Positions 1 to 8,817 are shown, numbered from the stretch's first letter. The stretch is DNA of 64,000 bases from Burkholderiales bacterium (GCA_026954015.1 JAIXLP010000010.1:17780-81779), one strand, 5' to 3'. Translations and numbers: made by a program. The notes: generated from the letters alone by a model not told the origin.

Positions 1-1942
1 CCAGGCCGAGGCGGCGCTGACCGAGGTGACGGCCGAGGGCTTCCCGGCCGAATGGAACGCGATCGCGCGCGTGCTCGACGTGGCCACCGAGCGCCTCGGG
101 CGCGCGTTCGGCGCGGTGGGCCACCTGACCAGCGTGGCCGATACGCCCGAGCTGCGCGCCGCGTACAACGCCGTGCTGCCCGTGGTGACTGCGTTCTGGA
201 CGCGCCTGGGCGCCGACGAGCGCCTGTACGCCAAGTACAAGGCGATCGACCCGGCGACGCTGAACGCCGCGCAGCGCCAGGCGCTCACCAACGCGCTGCG
301 CGGTTTTCGCCTCTCGGGCGCCGAGCTGCAGGGCAGCGCGCGCGAACGCTTCGCGCAGGTGCAGGAGCGCCTGGCCGAGCTGCAGCAGAAGTACAGCGAA
401 AACGTGCTCGACGCCACCGATGCGTTCAGCTACCTCGCCACCGCGGACGAACTCGCCGGCGTGCCCGCCGACGTGCTGCAAGCCACTCGCGCCGCCGCGC
501 AGGCCGAAGGGCACGCGGGCCACCAGCTCACGCTGCACCTGCCGTGCTACCTGCCGGTGATGCAGTTCGCGCACAGCAGCGCGCTGCGCGAAAAGCTCTA
601 CCGCGCGTACGTCACGCGCGCCTCCGACCAGGCGCAGGGTGACGCCAATCGTTTCGACAACACCGAGGTCATGAAGGAAATCCTCGCGCTGCGCCAGGAA
701 GAGGCAAAGCTGCTGGGCTACGCCAACTTCGGCGAGGTCTCGCTCGTCCCGAAGATGGCCGACACGCCCGCGCAGGTGCTGCATTTCCTGCGCGACCTGG
801 CGCGGCGCGCGCGGCCGTTTGCCGAGCACGACCTGGCCGACCTGCGCAGCTACGCGCGCGATGCGCTGCACCTCGCCGACCCGCAGGCCTGGGACTGGCC
901 CTATGTCTCCGAAAAGCTCAAGGAGGCGCGCTACGCCTTCAACGAGCAGGAGGTCAAGCAGTACTTTCCGGCGCCCAAGGTGCTTGCGGGCCTGTTCAAG
1001 ATTGTCGAGACGCTGTTCGAGGTGGAGATCAGCCGCGACGAGGCGCCGGTGTGGCACCCGGCGGTCGAGTTCTACCGCATCGAGCGCGCGGGTCGGCTCG
1101 TGGGCCAGTTCTACCTGGACAAGCCCGCGCGCAAGGGCAAGCGCGGCGGCGCGTGGATGGACGACGCGCGCAGCCGCTGGCTGCGCCCCGACTCCGGCCA
1201 GTTGCAGACCCCGATCGCCTATCTCGTGTGCAACTTCGCCGAGGGCGTCGACGGCAAGCCCCCGCTGCTCACGCACGACGACGCCACCACGCTGTTCCAT
1301 GAATTCGGCCACGGGCTGCAGCACATGCTCACCCAGGTGGACGAGCACGGCGTCTCGGGCATCAGCGGCGTGGAGTGGGACGCGGTCGAGCTGCCCAGCC
1401 AGTTCATGGAAAACTTCTGCTGGGAGTGGGAGGTGCTGCGCCATATGACGGCGCACGTCGATACCGGCGAGCCGCTGCCGCGCGCGCTCTTCGACAAGAT
1501 GATCGCGGCCAAGAATTTTCAGGCCGGAATGCAGACGCTGCGCCAGATCGAGTTTTCGCTGTTCGACATGCTGTTGCACACCGAGCACGATCCCGGCGCC
1601 GACATCGCGCCGCTGCTGGCGCGGGTGCGCGCGGAAGTCGCCGTCCTCACACCGCCGCCGTTCAACCGCTTTGCCCACAGCTTCAGCCACATCTTCAGCG
1701 GAGGCTACGCCGCTGGCTACTACAGCTACAAATGGGCCGAGGTGCTCTCTGCCGACGCCTACGCGGTGTTCGAGGAAACGCGCGGCAGCGACGGCGAACC
1801 CAGCCTGGAAAGTGGCCGGCGCTACCGCGAGGCGATCCTCGAAACCGGCGGCAGCCGCCCCGCGATGGAATCCTTCAAGGCGTTCCGCGGACGCGAGCCC
1901 CAGCTCGACGCGCTGCTGCGCCACCAGGGGATGATGCAATAA
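1..1942 (+). CDS. prlC: Oligopeptidase A (M3 family), 5' end cut by window
   Basis: Zinc metallopeptidase of family M3, a cytosolic enzyme that degrades short peptides including cleaved signal peptides. The frame is open from base 2, and compared with the roughly 680-residue E. coli PrlC about 35 N-terminal residues lie outside the window, so the GTG at 26 is an internal codon and not a start. The zinc motif HEFGH is encoded at 1298-1312; the third zinc ligand is the Glu of VELPSQ about 26 residues later. The C-terminal block FSHIFSGGYAAGYYSY is the family signature. TAA at 1940-1942. Confidence 0.96.
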   Translation, partial: QAEAALTEVTAEGFPAEWNAIARVLDVATERLGRAFGAVGHLTSVADTPELRAAYNAVLPVVTAFWTRLGADERLYAKYKAIDPATLNAAQRQALTNALRGFRLSGAELQGSARERFAQVQERLAELQQKYSENVLDATDAFSYLATADELAGVPADVLQATRAAAQAEGHAGHQLTLHLPCYLPVMQFAHSSALREKLYRAYVTRASDQAQGDANRFDNTEVMKEILALRQEEAKLLGYANFGEVSLVPKMADTPAQVLHFLRDLARRARPFAEHDLADLRSYARDALHLADPQAWDWPYVSEKLKEARYAFNEQEVKQYFPAPKVLAGLFKIVETLFEVEISRDEAPVWHPAVEFYRIERAGRLVGQFYLDKPARKGKRGGAWMDDARSRWLRPDSGQLQTPIAYLVCNFAEGVDGKPPLLTHDDATTLFHEFGHGLQHMLTQVDEHGVSGISGVEWDAVELPSQFMENFCWEWEVLRHMTAHVDTGEPLPRALFDKMIAAKNFQAGMQTLRQIEFSLFDMLLHTEHDPGADIAPLLARVRAEVAVLTPPPFNRFAHSFSHIFSGGYAAGYYSYKWAEVLSADAYAVFEETRGSDGEPSLESGRRYREAILETGGSRPAMESFKAFRGREPQLDALLRHQGMMQ

Positions 1943-2050
1943 AAAGTGAGCGCCCGGCGCTTGGTGTACGGGCGCTGGGGCGACATAATGCATGAAAATC
2001 TCCAGTGCGCCTACCATCGCCCTGACGTCCATGCCTACTGCGGAGTGACC

Positions 2051-2716
2051 ATGATCCGAAACACCACGATCCTCGTTGCCGCCGCGCTGCTCGCGTGGTC
2101 GGCCGCAGCCGTGCACGCCCAGGGCGTGTACCGCATCGTCGGGCCCGATGGCCGCGTCACGTTCACCGACCGCCCGCCCCAGGCAGGGGGCGCGGCCATG
2201 CCGGCAGGCGGTGCGGCATCCGGCGCCGCGGAAGGCAATGCCGCCCTGCCCTACACGCTGCGGCAGACGGCCGCGCGTTACCCGGTCGTGCTCTACACCA
2301 GCGCAGATTGCGCACCGTGCGTCAACGGGCGCAACCTGCTCGTGAACCGTGGCATCCCGTTCACCGAGCGCACCGTCTCAAGCCGCGACGATATCGACGC
2401 GCTCACACGCCTTGCGGGCGATACCGGCCTGCCGCTGCTCACGCTGGGGCGCCAGCAGCTCAAGGGTTTTTCCGACACCGAATGGACGCAGTATCTGGAC
2501 GCCGCCGGCTACCCGCGGCAGTCACAACTGCCGGCGGACTACCAACGCCCGCCCGCCGCCCCGATGGTGGCAGCAGGCCAGGGCGCGGCGCCGGCACCAG
2601 GCAGCGCACCTGCGCAGCCCGAAGCCGCACGGCCCGAGGCCGCTCGTGCCGCACCGGCAAAACCCGCCGCCCGTGGAGCCGCCTCGCCGTCCAACCCCGC
2701 CGGCATCATCTTCTGA
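2051..2716 (+). CDS. Exported DUF4124/glutaredoxin-like protein
   Basis: Predicted 221-residue exported protein. The ATG at 2051 is chosen because it has GGAG at 2042-2045 and begins a typical signal peptide (MIRN then a hydrophobic Ala/Leu stretch ending VHAQ); a GTG at 1946 would bury that signal. After cleavage comes a DUF4124-like segment (VYRIVGPDGRVTFTDRPP), then a thioredoxin-fold domain with the redox motif CAPC (VLYTSADCAPCVNGRNLL). The last 60 residues are Pro/Ala-rich and probably unstructured. Proteins of this architecture are common in Burkholderiales; the substrate is unknown. A periplasmic thiol-disulfide role is inferred only from the CXXC. Confidence 0.85.
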   Translation: MIRNTTILVAAALLAWSAAAVHAQGVYRIVGPDGRVTFTDRPPQAGGAAMPAGGAASGAAEGNAALPYTLRQTAARYPVVLYTSADCAPCVNGRNLLVNRGIPFTERTVSSRDDIDALTRLAGDTGLPLLTLGRQQLKGFSDTEWTQYLDAAGYPRQSQLPADYQRPPAAPMVAAGQGAAPAPGSAPAQPEAARPEAARAAPAKPAARGAASPSNPAGIIF

Positions 2717-2733
2717 CGGGGCGCGGTCGCGCC

Positions 2734-3432
2734 CTAAAACGTCAGCGTGCGCACGCCCTGCGCCGTGCCCAGCAGGCACACGTCGGCCTTCTGGTGCGCA
2801 AAGACGCCGACCGTCACCACGCCAGGCCACTGGTTCACCTCGGATTCGAACGCCAGCGGGTCGGTGATCGACAGCCCGCGCACATCCAGTATCTGCTGAC
2901 CGTTGTCGGTCACAAGCGGCGCGCCGTCGCGCAGGCGCAGGGTCGCCACGCCCCCGAGCGCGGCAAACCGGCGCGTGATCTGCGTCGCCGCCATCGGTAT
3001 CACCTCCACCGGCAGCGGAAACCCGCCCAGCACCGCCACCCGTTTGCTTGCGTCAGCGATGCACACGAACCGATCGGCCAGCGCCGCCACGATCTTCTCG
3101 CGCGTGAGCGCCGCGCCGCCGCCCTTGACCATGTAGCCGCGCCCGTCGATTTCGTCCGCGCCATCGATATAGACCGCAAGCCGCGACACGGCATTCGCGT
3201 CCAGCACCGGAATGCCGAGCGCCTGCAGCCGCGCGGTGCTTGCGAGCGAGCTCGAAACCGCCCCCACGACCTGCCCGCGCAGCGCGCCCAGCGCGTCGAT
3301 GAAGCAGTTCACCGTCGAGCCCGTGCCCACGCCGATGATTTCACCCGGCACCACGTAGTCGAGCGCGGCGCGGCCCACCAGGGTTTTGAGCGCATCCTGC
3401 GCGGTGGTGTCGTTCTTCGTGGCTTCGGTCAT
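2734..3432 (-). CDS. rpiA: Ribose-5-phosphate isomerase A
   Basis: 232-residue cytosolic enzyme interconverting ribose 5-phosphate and ribulose 5-phosphate in the pentose phosphate pathway. Visible motifs are the phosphate-binding GTGSTV near residue 36, the acidic IDGADEID and [12 protein letters not shown] with the catalytic Lys and Glu. Length matches the family, with about ten extra N-terminal residues. It is divergent from pyrD with only 37 bp between the start codons, so the two promoters must overlap each other or the genes. Confidence 0.97.
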   Translation of the reverse strand: MTEATKNDTTAQDALKTLVGRAALDYVVPGEIIGVGTGSTVNCFIDALGALRGQVVGAVSSSLASTARLQALGIPVLDANAVSRLAVYIDGADEIDGRGYMVKGGGAALTREKIVAALADRFVCIADASKRVAVLGGFPLPVEVIPMAATQITRRFAALGGVATLRLRDGAPLVTDNGQQILDVRGLSITDPLAFESEVNQWPGVVTVGVFAHQKADVCLLGTAQGVRTLTF

Positions 3433-3469
3433 GGGTGAAAATCGGCAAGTTCAGCCACCGATTATCCGC

Positions 3470-4525
3470 ATGCCACCCCTGCCCTACGCGCTCGCGCGCC
3501 CCGTGCTCTTCCAACTGGACGCGGAGGCGGCGCACGAGCTCACGATCAAGGGGCTGGAACGCCTGCAGCACACACCGCTGGAGCGCGTGTGGTCGGCGCG
3601 CGCGGTGAGCGACCCGGTGCGGCTCGCGGGCCTGACCTTCCCCAACCGCGTCGGCCTTGCGGCGGGACTGGACAAGAACGCACGGTGCATCGACGCCTGG
3701 GCGGCGATGGGCTTCGGCTTCGTCGAGGTCGGCACCGTCACGCCGCTGCCGCAGCCCGGCAACCCGCGCCCGCGGATGTTCCGCCTGCCCGCCGCGCACG
3801 CGCTCATCAACCGCATGGGGTTCAACAACGATGGGCTCGAAGCCTTCGTCGCCAACGTGCGCCGCTCGCGGGTGCGCGCCAGCGGCCAGCCGCTGGTGCT
3901 GGGTCTGAACATCGGCAAGAACGCCGCCACACCCATCGAGAACGCCACGAACGACTACCTGCTGGGCCTGCGCGGCGTGTACCCGCACGCGGACTACGTC
4001 ACCATCAACATCAGCTCGCCCAACACCAAGAACCTGCGCAGCCTGCAAGATGACGCCGCGCTCGACGCGCTGCTGCGCGCCCTCGCCACGCAGCGCGACG
4101 CACTGGCCGCCGAGCACGCACGCCGCGTGCCCCTCTTCCTCAAGATCGCACCCGACCTGCAGCACGACCAGGTGCACGCCATCGCGCAGGCGCTGCAGCG
4201 CCACGGCATGGACGGCGTGATCGCCACCAACACCACCATCAGCCGCGAAGGCGTGCACGGCCTGCCCCACGCCGAGGAAACGGGCGGCCTGAGCGGCGCG
4301 CCGGTTCGACAGGCCTCCAACGCCATCATCCACCAGTTGCGCGCGCTGCTGGGGCCCGATTTCCCCATCATCGGCGTCGGCGGCATCCTCACCGCCCGCG
4401 ACGCCGTGGAAAAACTCCGCGCCGGCGCGGATGTGGTGCAGATCTACACCGGCCTGATCTACCGCGGCCCCACACTCGCCCTGCAAGCCGCGCGGGCGCT
4501 GCGTGATGCAAAGCGGCAGCGGTGA
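3470..4525 (+). CDS. pyrD: Dihydroorotate dehydrogenase (quinone), class 2
   Basis: 351-residue membrane-associated flavoenzyme oxidising dihydroorotate to orotate with quinone as acceptor, fourth step of pyrimidine synthesis. Start ATG 3470 gives [20 protein letters not shown], the N-terminal membrane-contact helix usual for class 2; upstream in-frame starts (3386, 3431) would overlap the divergent rpiA start. The catalytic Ser lies in [11 protein letters not shown] and the FMN phosphate loop is [11 protein letters not shown]. Ends TGA 4523-4525. Confidence 0.97.
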   Translation: MPPLPYALARPVLFQLDAEAAHELTIKGLERLQHTPLERVWSARAVSDPVRLAGLTFPNRVGLAAGLDKNARCIDAWAAMGFGFVEVGTVTPLPQPGNPRPRMFRLPAAHALINRMGFNNDGLEAFVANVRRSRVRASGQPLVLGLNIGKNAATPIENATNDYLLGLRGVYPHADYVTINISSPNTKNLRSLQDDAALDALLRALATQRDALAAEHARRVPLFLKIAPDLQHDQVHAIAQALQRHGMDGVIATNTTISREGVHGLPHAEETGGLSGAPVRQASNAIIHQLRALLGPDFPIIGVGGILTARDAVEKLRAGADVVQIYTGLIYRGPTLALQAARALRDAKRQR

Positions 4526-4823
4526 GCAGGTATGAGTCCGGTCATCACGGGCGTCTGCGAAATGGCCCCGAAATGGGGCGGCACCATCAGTTCCGGTTGC
4601 GCTCGTTGCGGTCCACCCCGGTTGGGGACAAGCGGGACTTGGCAAGTGCCGCCACCCGGACGATGGCATCGCCGAAAACCGCGATCCACTCTTCATGGCC
4701 CGTGCCGTGCTGGGCTTCGCCCGCATGCGCCGCGCAGATTTCAGGCCATTCCGGCCTCTAGCGCCCGTCCAGCAAGTGCGATCAGCTACGTTTTTTCAGC
4801 TTTTCGCGGCCCGACGGCAGCGC
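4526..4823. other. Non-coding stretch after pyrD
   Basis: About 300 bp with no convincing gene. The open frames here have no recognisable motifs, no good ribosome-binding sites and codon use unlike the flanking genes. Together with the truncated hydrolase that follows and the tRNA beyond it, this looks like a decayed stretch and not a regulatory region. No terminator hairpin for pyrD is evident. Confidence 0.5.
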
Positions 4824-5064
4824 TCATCCCCCGAAGTGCGCGTCAAGAAAGCGCCTGGCCGCATCGCCGACGTACCGGTGCAACGCCGCCCGATCGACGC
4901 CTGCCGCATCCATGCAGGCCTCGGCGGTGTCCTCGGGCGGCGTCACCTTGTCGCCCTCGCCGACGGTGATGCAGGCGGGAATGGTCATGCGGGCGAGCTC
5001 CGCAGCGTCCACGCCAAAACCCTGGGCATCGCCGGGCGCCATCGGGAAGGTGGCCTTGATGCGC
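4824..5064 (-). pseudogene. Alpha/beta-hydrolase C-terminal remnant
   Basis: The minus-strand frame from about 5064 down to the TGA at 4826-4824 reads RIKATFPMAPG, then MTIPACITVGEGDKVTPPED, and ends in ARRFLDAHFGG. This resembles the last third of dienelactone-hydrolase-like alpha/beta hydrolases, where I-P-V-x-I-x-x-G-x-x-D-x-V-x-P marks the strand carrying the acidic catalytic residue. The nucleophile elbow (G-x-S-x-G) and the rest of the fold are missing; upstream the frame runs into the terminator of tRNA-Val. I read it as a truncated, dead gene. The family assignment is moderate because only about 75 residues remain. Confidence 0.5.
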
Positions 5065-5105
5065 TGGCCCCCCGGACATTCGTACGGTGATCCGTACCAA
5101 CAAGA

Positions 5106-5126
5106 ACGGCACCCAGAAGGTGCCGT
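5106..5126 (-). terminator. Hairpin terminator after tRNA-Val
   Basis: Perfect 8-bp stem ACGGCACC/GGTGCCGT with a 5-nt loop, 17 bp past the tRNA 3' end; in the tRNA's direction the stem is followed by TTCTTGTT. Fits an intrinsic terminator for the minus-strand tRNA gene. A smaller inverted repeat, GTACGG-TGAT-CCGTAC, sits at 5082-5097. Confidence 0.6.
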
Positions 5127-5142
5127 ACGTTGTTCGTTGACA

Positions 5143-5217
5143 TGGTGGGTGATACTGGGATCGAACCAGTGACCCCTGCCGTGTGAAGGCAGTGCTCTAC
5201 CGCTGAGCTAATCACCC
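5143..5217 (-). tRNA. valT: tRNA-Val (CAC)
   Basis: 75 nt with the CCA end encoded. The reverse complement starts GGGTGATTAGCTCAGCGGTA and ends GGTTCGATCCCAGTATCACC plus CACCA. The 7-bp acceptor stem GGGTGAT/ATCACCC is perfect, the T loop has GGTTCGATCC, and the anticodon arm CTGCC-TTCACAC-GGCAG puts CAC at positions 34-36, reading GUG (Val). The 5' end lies 25 bp from the 3' end of dnaQ. Confidence 0.95.
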
Positions 5218-5242
5218 TTTTCGCGTGCACGAAAAGCGCGCA

Positions 5243-5971
5243 TTATGGCACAGCATCGGCCCCTTCCGCGACAAGCCGCCAGATGGTCTTGCCGCCACTG
5301 GCCTTGTCGATTTCCGCGAGGATCTGCTCGTGCGCCAAGCGTTCGTAGTCACTCGCTGCGATCACCGGCAGGTCGTAGCGCTCGAGGTGGTCTGCCGCCG
5401 CACTCGCAGCGCCCGCGCCTGTCGACGTGTCGTCCGTGCCGAGCAGCGAATCCTGCCCGCGCGTCATCTGGATGTACACGTCGGCGAGCAGTTGTGCGTC
5501 GAGCAGCGCCCCGTGCAGCGTGCGCCCGGAGTTGTCCACGCCGAGGCGGTCGCACAGCGCGTCGAGCGAGTTGCGCTTGCCCGGAAAGAGCTCGCGCGCC
5601 ATCGACAGCGTGTCGATGACGCAGGCCACCTGCCCTTCCAGCCTGGGCAACCCGAGCCGGGCGAATTCCATTTCGAGGAAGCCCATGTCGAAGCTGGCGT
5701 TGTGGATGATGAGCTCCGCACCGCTGAGGTAGCGCAGGATGTCCTGCGCGCAATCGGCAAAGCGTGGCTTGTCGCGCAGGAATTCGTTGGTGATGCCGTG
5801 GATGCGGATCGCGTCTTCGTGGCTGTCGCGGTCCGGGTTCAGGTACAGGTGCAGGTCGTTGCCGGTGAGGCGCCGCCGCACGAGCTCGACGCAGCCGATC
5901 TCGATGATGCGGTCGCCCTGGTCCGCCGAGAGCCCGGTGGTTTCCGTGTCAAGGACGATCTGCCGTGTCAC
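5243..5971 (-). CDS. dnaQ: DNA polymerase III epsilon subunit (3'-5' exonuclease)
   Basis: 242-residue proofreading exonuclease of the replicative polymerase core. The DEDDh catalytic motifs are all present: Exo I LDTETTG at the N terminus, Exo II HNASFD mid-protein and Exo III HGALLDAQLLAD. The C-terminal 60 residues correspond to the segment that binds the alpha subunit. It is usually near rnhA in this group; here it stands alone between a tRNA and iscA, with about 170 bp of unassigned sequence upstream that should contain its promoter. Confidence 0.96.
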   Translation of the reverse strand: MTRQIVLDTETTGLSADQGDRIIEIGCVELVRRRLTGNDLHLYLNPDRDSHEDAIRIHGITNEFLRDKPRFADCAQDILRYLSGAELIIHNASFDMGFLEMEFARLGLPRLEGQVACVIDTLSMARELFPGKRNSLDALCDRLGVDNSGRTLHGALLDAQLLADVYIQMTRGQDSLLGTDDTSTGAGAASAAADHLERYDLPVIAASDYERLAHEQILAEIDKASGGKTIWRLVAEGADAVP

Positions 5972-6141
5972 GCGCGCGCCTCAGAGCCAGCAAACAAATG
6001 AATCGCACCCGTAAGGGTCGTCAAAATGCGTGCGATCGAGGCGCAAACCGCAGCTGCGGCCCGGGTTACGGCGAGGATTTGCCACGAAGAGCGGGCGCGT
6101 TTCGGCGGGCCGGGCGGGGTGAGGTATGTGTGCACGGGCTC

Positions 6142-6465
6142 TCAGACGCGAAAGCTCTCGCCGCAGCCGCAGCGATCGCGCTCCTGCGGATTGTTGAAGC
6201 GAAAACCCTCGCTCAAGCCCTCGCGCACGAAGTCGAGTTCGGTGCCATCGACGTAGACCAGGTGCTTGCGGTCCACGAGCACCCGCACGCCCGCGCTCTC
6301 GAAGACGACATCACTGGGTAGCTGCTCGTCCACGTAGTCGATCTCATAGGCGAGGCCCGAGCAGCCCATGCTGCGCACATCCAGCCGCAGGCCCAGGGCG
6401 CCGCCTCGACGCTCGATGTGTTGCAGCACGTGGCGTGCAGCGGTAGGTGTCAATGTGATGGCCAT
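6142..6465 (-). CDS. iscA: Iron-sulfur cluster assembly protein IscA
   Basis: 107 residues, exactly the E. coli IscA length. A-type carrier that accepts or delivers Fe-S clusters or iron. All three expected cysteines are present: the one in SMGCSGLAYEIDY and the C-terminal pair in RCGCGESFRV. Starts 6 bp after iscU stops, so translationally linked. It is the last gene of the local isc cluster; the next gene is dnaQ, so hscB, hscA, fdx and iscX are not here. Confidence 0.95.
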   Translation of the reverse strand: MAITLTPTAARHVLQHIERRGGALGLRLDVRSMGCSGLAYEIDYVDEQLPSDVVFESAGVRVLVDRKHLVYVDGTELDFVREGLSEGFRFNNPQERDRCGCGESFRV

Positions 6466-6471
6466 GGTGGG

Positions 6472-6873
6472 TCAACCTGCGGTGGCGGGGGCGCCGTGTT
6501 TGTTTCTGTAATCGCTCACGGCCGCCTTGATGGCCTGTTCCGCGAGGATGGAGCAGTGGATCTTGAGCGGCGGCAGCGACAGCTCGCGGGCAATGTCACC
6601 GTTGGTGATGGCGGTTGCCGCGTCCAGCGTCTTGCCATGTACCCACTCGGTCGTGAGCGAGGCGGCAGCGATCGTCGGGCCGCTGCCGTAGGTCTTGAAC
6701 CGCGCCTGGGCGATGCGGCCGGTCTGCGGATCGACCTTGATCTGCAGCCTGATGACCTCGCCACTGGCGGGGGTGCCGACCAGCGCCGTGCCCACGAGCG
6801 GGTCGTTCGGGTCGAGCGAACCCGCGTTGCGCGGGTTTTCGAAGTAATCCTGGACCTTGTCCGAATACGCCAT
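6472..6873 (-). CDS. iscU: IscU-type scaffold lacking two cluster cysteines
   Basis: 133-residue member of the IscU family, normally the scaffold on which IscS sulfur and iron form [2Fe-2S] clusters. The fold is well conserved (MAYSDKVQDYFENPRN, RFKTYG, LPPLKIHCSILAEQAIKAA). The ligand residues are not: GAPACGD of E. coli reads GTPASGE here, and TYGCGSAI reads TYGSGPTI. So Cys37 and Cys63 (E. coli numbering) are Ser (codons AGT and AGC) and Asp39 is Glu; only His106 and Cys107 of this protein remain. The HscA-binding LPPVK is LPPLK. It sits between iscS (36 bp away) and iscA. Canonical cluster assembly on this protein is doubtful; Cys107 could still accept persulfide sulfur. Confidence 0.93.
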   Translation of the reverse strand: MAYSDKVQDYFENPRNAGSLDPNDPLVGTALVGTPASGEVIRLQIKVDPQTGRIAQARFKTYGSGPTIAAASLTTEWVHGKTLDAATAITNGDIARELSLPPLKIHCSILAEQAIKAAVSDYRNKHGAPATAG

Positions 6874-6909
6874 GGCCCGAGTGTAGCGGGCACGCCGCCG
6901 TGGCGCTGT

Positions 6910-8127
6910 TCAGTGCGCCACGTCCCACGCCAGCGCGTCCACGTCCACGCCGGCCTGGTGCATCTCCCACAGGGGGCTGAGGTTGCGCAGACGCTGCACC
7001 GTCGAGCGGATGGCTTCGACGGCAAAGTCGATCTCCTGCTCGGTGGTGAAGCGCCCTATCGTCATGCGCAGGCTGCTGTGCGCCAGCTCATCGCTGCGGC
7101 CCAGCGCCTTGAGCACGTAGCTCGGCTCCATGCTGGCCGACGTGCAGGCCGAGCCGGACGAGAGCGCCACGCCATGGATGCCCGTCATCAGCGCCTCGCC
7201 TTCGATGTACTTGAAGCTCATGTTGAGGTTCTGCGGTACGCGGTGTTCAAGCGAGCCGTTCACCACCACCTCGCCCAGGTCGATCAATCCATCCAGCAGG
7301 CGCTGCTGCAGCTTGCGGGCCTGCGCGTTGACCTCCGCCATCTCATCCTTGATGAGCCTGAACGCCTCGCCCATGCCGACGATCTGGTGCGTGGGCAGCG
7401 TGCCCGAGCGCAGCCCGCGCTCGTGCCCGCCGCCGTGGATCTGCGGCACGAGACGCACGCGCGGTTTGCGCCGCACGTACAGCGCGCCCACGCCCTTGGG
7501 GCCGTAGGTCTTGTGCGCGGTCATGCTCATGAGGTCGATCGGCAACTGCCCAAGGTCGATATCGACCCGGCCCGTGGCCTGCGCCGCGTCCACGTGCAGC
7601 AGCACGCCATGCGAGTGGCACAGCGCGCCTATGGCCGCGACATCCTGGACCACGCCGATTTCGTTGTTCACGAGCAGGACGCTCACGAGTGTCGTGTCGG
7701 GGCGGATGGCTGCCGCCAGCGACGCCAGATCGACGAGGCCGTCGGGTTGCACGTCCAGAAACGTCACCTCGAAGCCGCGTCGCTCCAGCTCGTGCATGGT
7801 GTCGAGCGTGGCCTTGTGCTCGGTCTTGAGCGTGATGAGGTGCTTGCCCTGGTCCTGGTAGAACTCGGCCGCGCCCTTGAGCGCGAGGTTGATCGATTCG
7901 GTGGCGCCGCTGGTCCAGACGATTTCACGCGGATCGGCGCCGATCAGGTTTGCCACGTGGCCGCGTGCGCGCTCCACCGCGGCTTCGGCCTCCTGGCCCC
8001 AGGCGTGGGTACGCGATGCGGGGTTGCCGAAGTGGTTGCGCAGCCATGGAACCATGGCATCGACGACGCGCGGGTCGCACGGCGTCGTGGCGCCGTAGTC
8101 CAGATAGATGGGGAGAGCATCAGCCAT
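6910..8127 (-). CDS. iscS: Cysteine desulfurase IscS
   Basis: 405-residue PLP enzyme that converts cysteine to alanine and delivers persulfide sulfur to scaffold and tRNA-thiolation partners. Visible are the PLP lysine in [10 protein letters not shown], the mobile catalytic cysteine loop [15 protein letters not shown], the substrate-binding [10 protein letters not shown], and the C-terminal [12 protein letters not shown] that in E. coli contacts IscU. ATG 8127 is preferred because it gives LPIYLDY almost at the N terminus as in E. coli; a GTG at 8145 would add six residues and lies just 3' of a GGGAGG. The gene begins 24 bp after iscR. Confidence 0.96.
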   Translation of the reverse strand: MADALPIYLDYGATTPCDPRVVDAMVPWLRNHFGNPASRTHAWGQEAEAAVERARGHVANLIGADPREIVWTSGATESINLALKGAAEFYQDQGKHLITLKTEHKATLDTMHELERRGFEVTFLDVQPDGLVDLASLAAAIRPDTTLVSVLLVNNEIGVVQDVAAIGALCHSHGVLLHVDAAQATGRVDIDLGQLPIDLMSMTAHKTYGPKGVGALYVRRKPRVRLVPQIHGGGHERGLRSGTLPTHQIVGMGEAFRLIKDEMAEVNAQARKLQQRLLDGLIDLGEVVVNGSLEHRVPQNLNMSFKYIEGEALMTGIHGVALSSGSACTSASMEPSYVLKALGRSDELAHSSLRMTIGRFTTEQEIDFAVEAIRSTVQRLRNLSPLWEMHQAGVDVDALAWDVAH

Positions 8128-8151
8128 GGTGAGGCCGATTTTCACCCTCCC

Positions 8152-8685
8152 TCAGGATTTTGCAAACGCGCTGCCAAGTGCGAAAACCGAATTCGGGGCG
8201 TTCACGCGGATGGGCTTGACGACCGGCGTGGTGGAGATGGCCCGGCGCGCCGCAGGGCGGTCTTCGACGCGGATGCCCTTGGCAAGCTGCTCGTTCACGA
8301 GCTTTTGCAGCGTGACGGAGTCCAGGAACTCCACCATGCGCTGGTTGAGCGCGGTCCACAGGTCGTGCGTCATGCACTTGCCGCCGCCCATGCAGTTCTC
8401 GCTGCCGCCGCATTGGGTGGAATCGATGGGCTCATCCACTGACACGATGATGTCGGCCACGGTGATCTCGGCCGCCTTGCGCGCCAGCGTGTAGCCACCA
8501 CCAGGGCCACGCGTGGATTCGACCAGTTCATGCCGGCGCAGCTTCCCAAAGAGCTGCTCCAGGTACGACAGCGAGATCTGCTGGCGTTGGCTGATCGCGG
8601 CCAGCGTCACGGGGCCGTTGTTCTGGCGCAAGGCCAGATCGATCATTGCAGTGACCGCGAACCGGCCTTTGGTAGTGAGGCGCAT
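8152..8685 (-). CDS. iscR: Fe-S cluster-sensing regulator IscR (Rrf2 family)
   Basis: 177-residue Rrf2 winged-helix regulator. In E. coli the [2Fe-2S] holo-protein represses the isc operon. The N-terminal helix-turn-helix includes QRQQISLSYLEQLFGKLRRH. The cluster ligands are all present in CGGSENCMGGGKCMTHDLW (three Cys and one His). The C-terminal tail after residue 130 is longer than in E. coli and low in conservation. It heads iscR-iscS-iscU-iscA, and a good type 1 IscR site overlaps its promoter, so autoregulation is likely. Confidence 0.95.
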   Translation of the reverse strand: MRLTTKGRFAVTAMIDLALRQNNGPVTLAAISQRQQISLSYLEQLFGKLRRHELVESTRGPGGGYTLARKAAEITVADIIVSVDEPIDSTQCGGSENCMGGGKCMTHDLWTALNQRMVEFLDSVTLQKLVNEQLAKGIRVEDRPAARRAISTTPVVKPIRVNAPNSVFALGSAFAKS

Positions 8686-8781
8686 GTAAGGCTCCTTCGT
8701 AGGTGAACCAGTGGCATCCAGGTGCTCGTCTGTGCGATGTCCGTCGGAACGACGCTTCCGAGTACCTGACTGTTTTATGCC

Positions 8782-8817
8782 ACTATACCATAAATCTTTA
8801 GTAATTTAATCAGGTAA
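8782..8817 (-). promoter_or_regulatory. iscR promoter with type 1 IscR operator
   Basis: On the minus strand an extended -10, TGG then TATAGT, lies at 8790-8782. Immediately upstream, 8817-8793 reads as an imperfect palindrome that matches the E. coli type 1 IscR consensus (25 positions) at 19 by my count, with the half-site ACCTGATT followed by an A/T centre and TACTAAAG. The operator overlaps where the -35 should be, as in E. coli. It also overlaps the last codons of uvrB. Confidence 0.65.

Noticed and set aside
4526..4823. Insertion sequence remnant after pyrD
   Set aside because: No transposase motif, terminal inverted repeat or target duplication could be seen.
6418..8442. A 674-codon open frame on the plus strand opposite iscA-iscU-iscS
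   Set aside because: High-GC genes with G/C-ending codons create long antisense open frames. This one spans several real minus-strand genes, is Arg/His/Ala-rich and has no recognisable domain.
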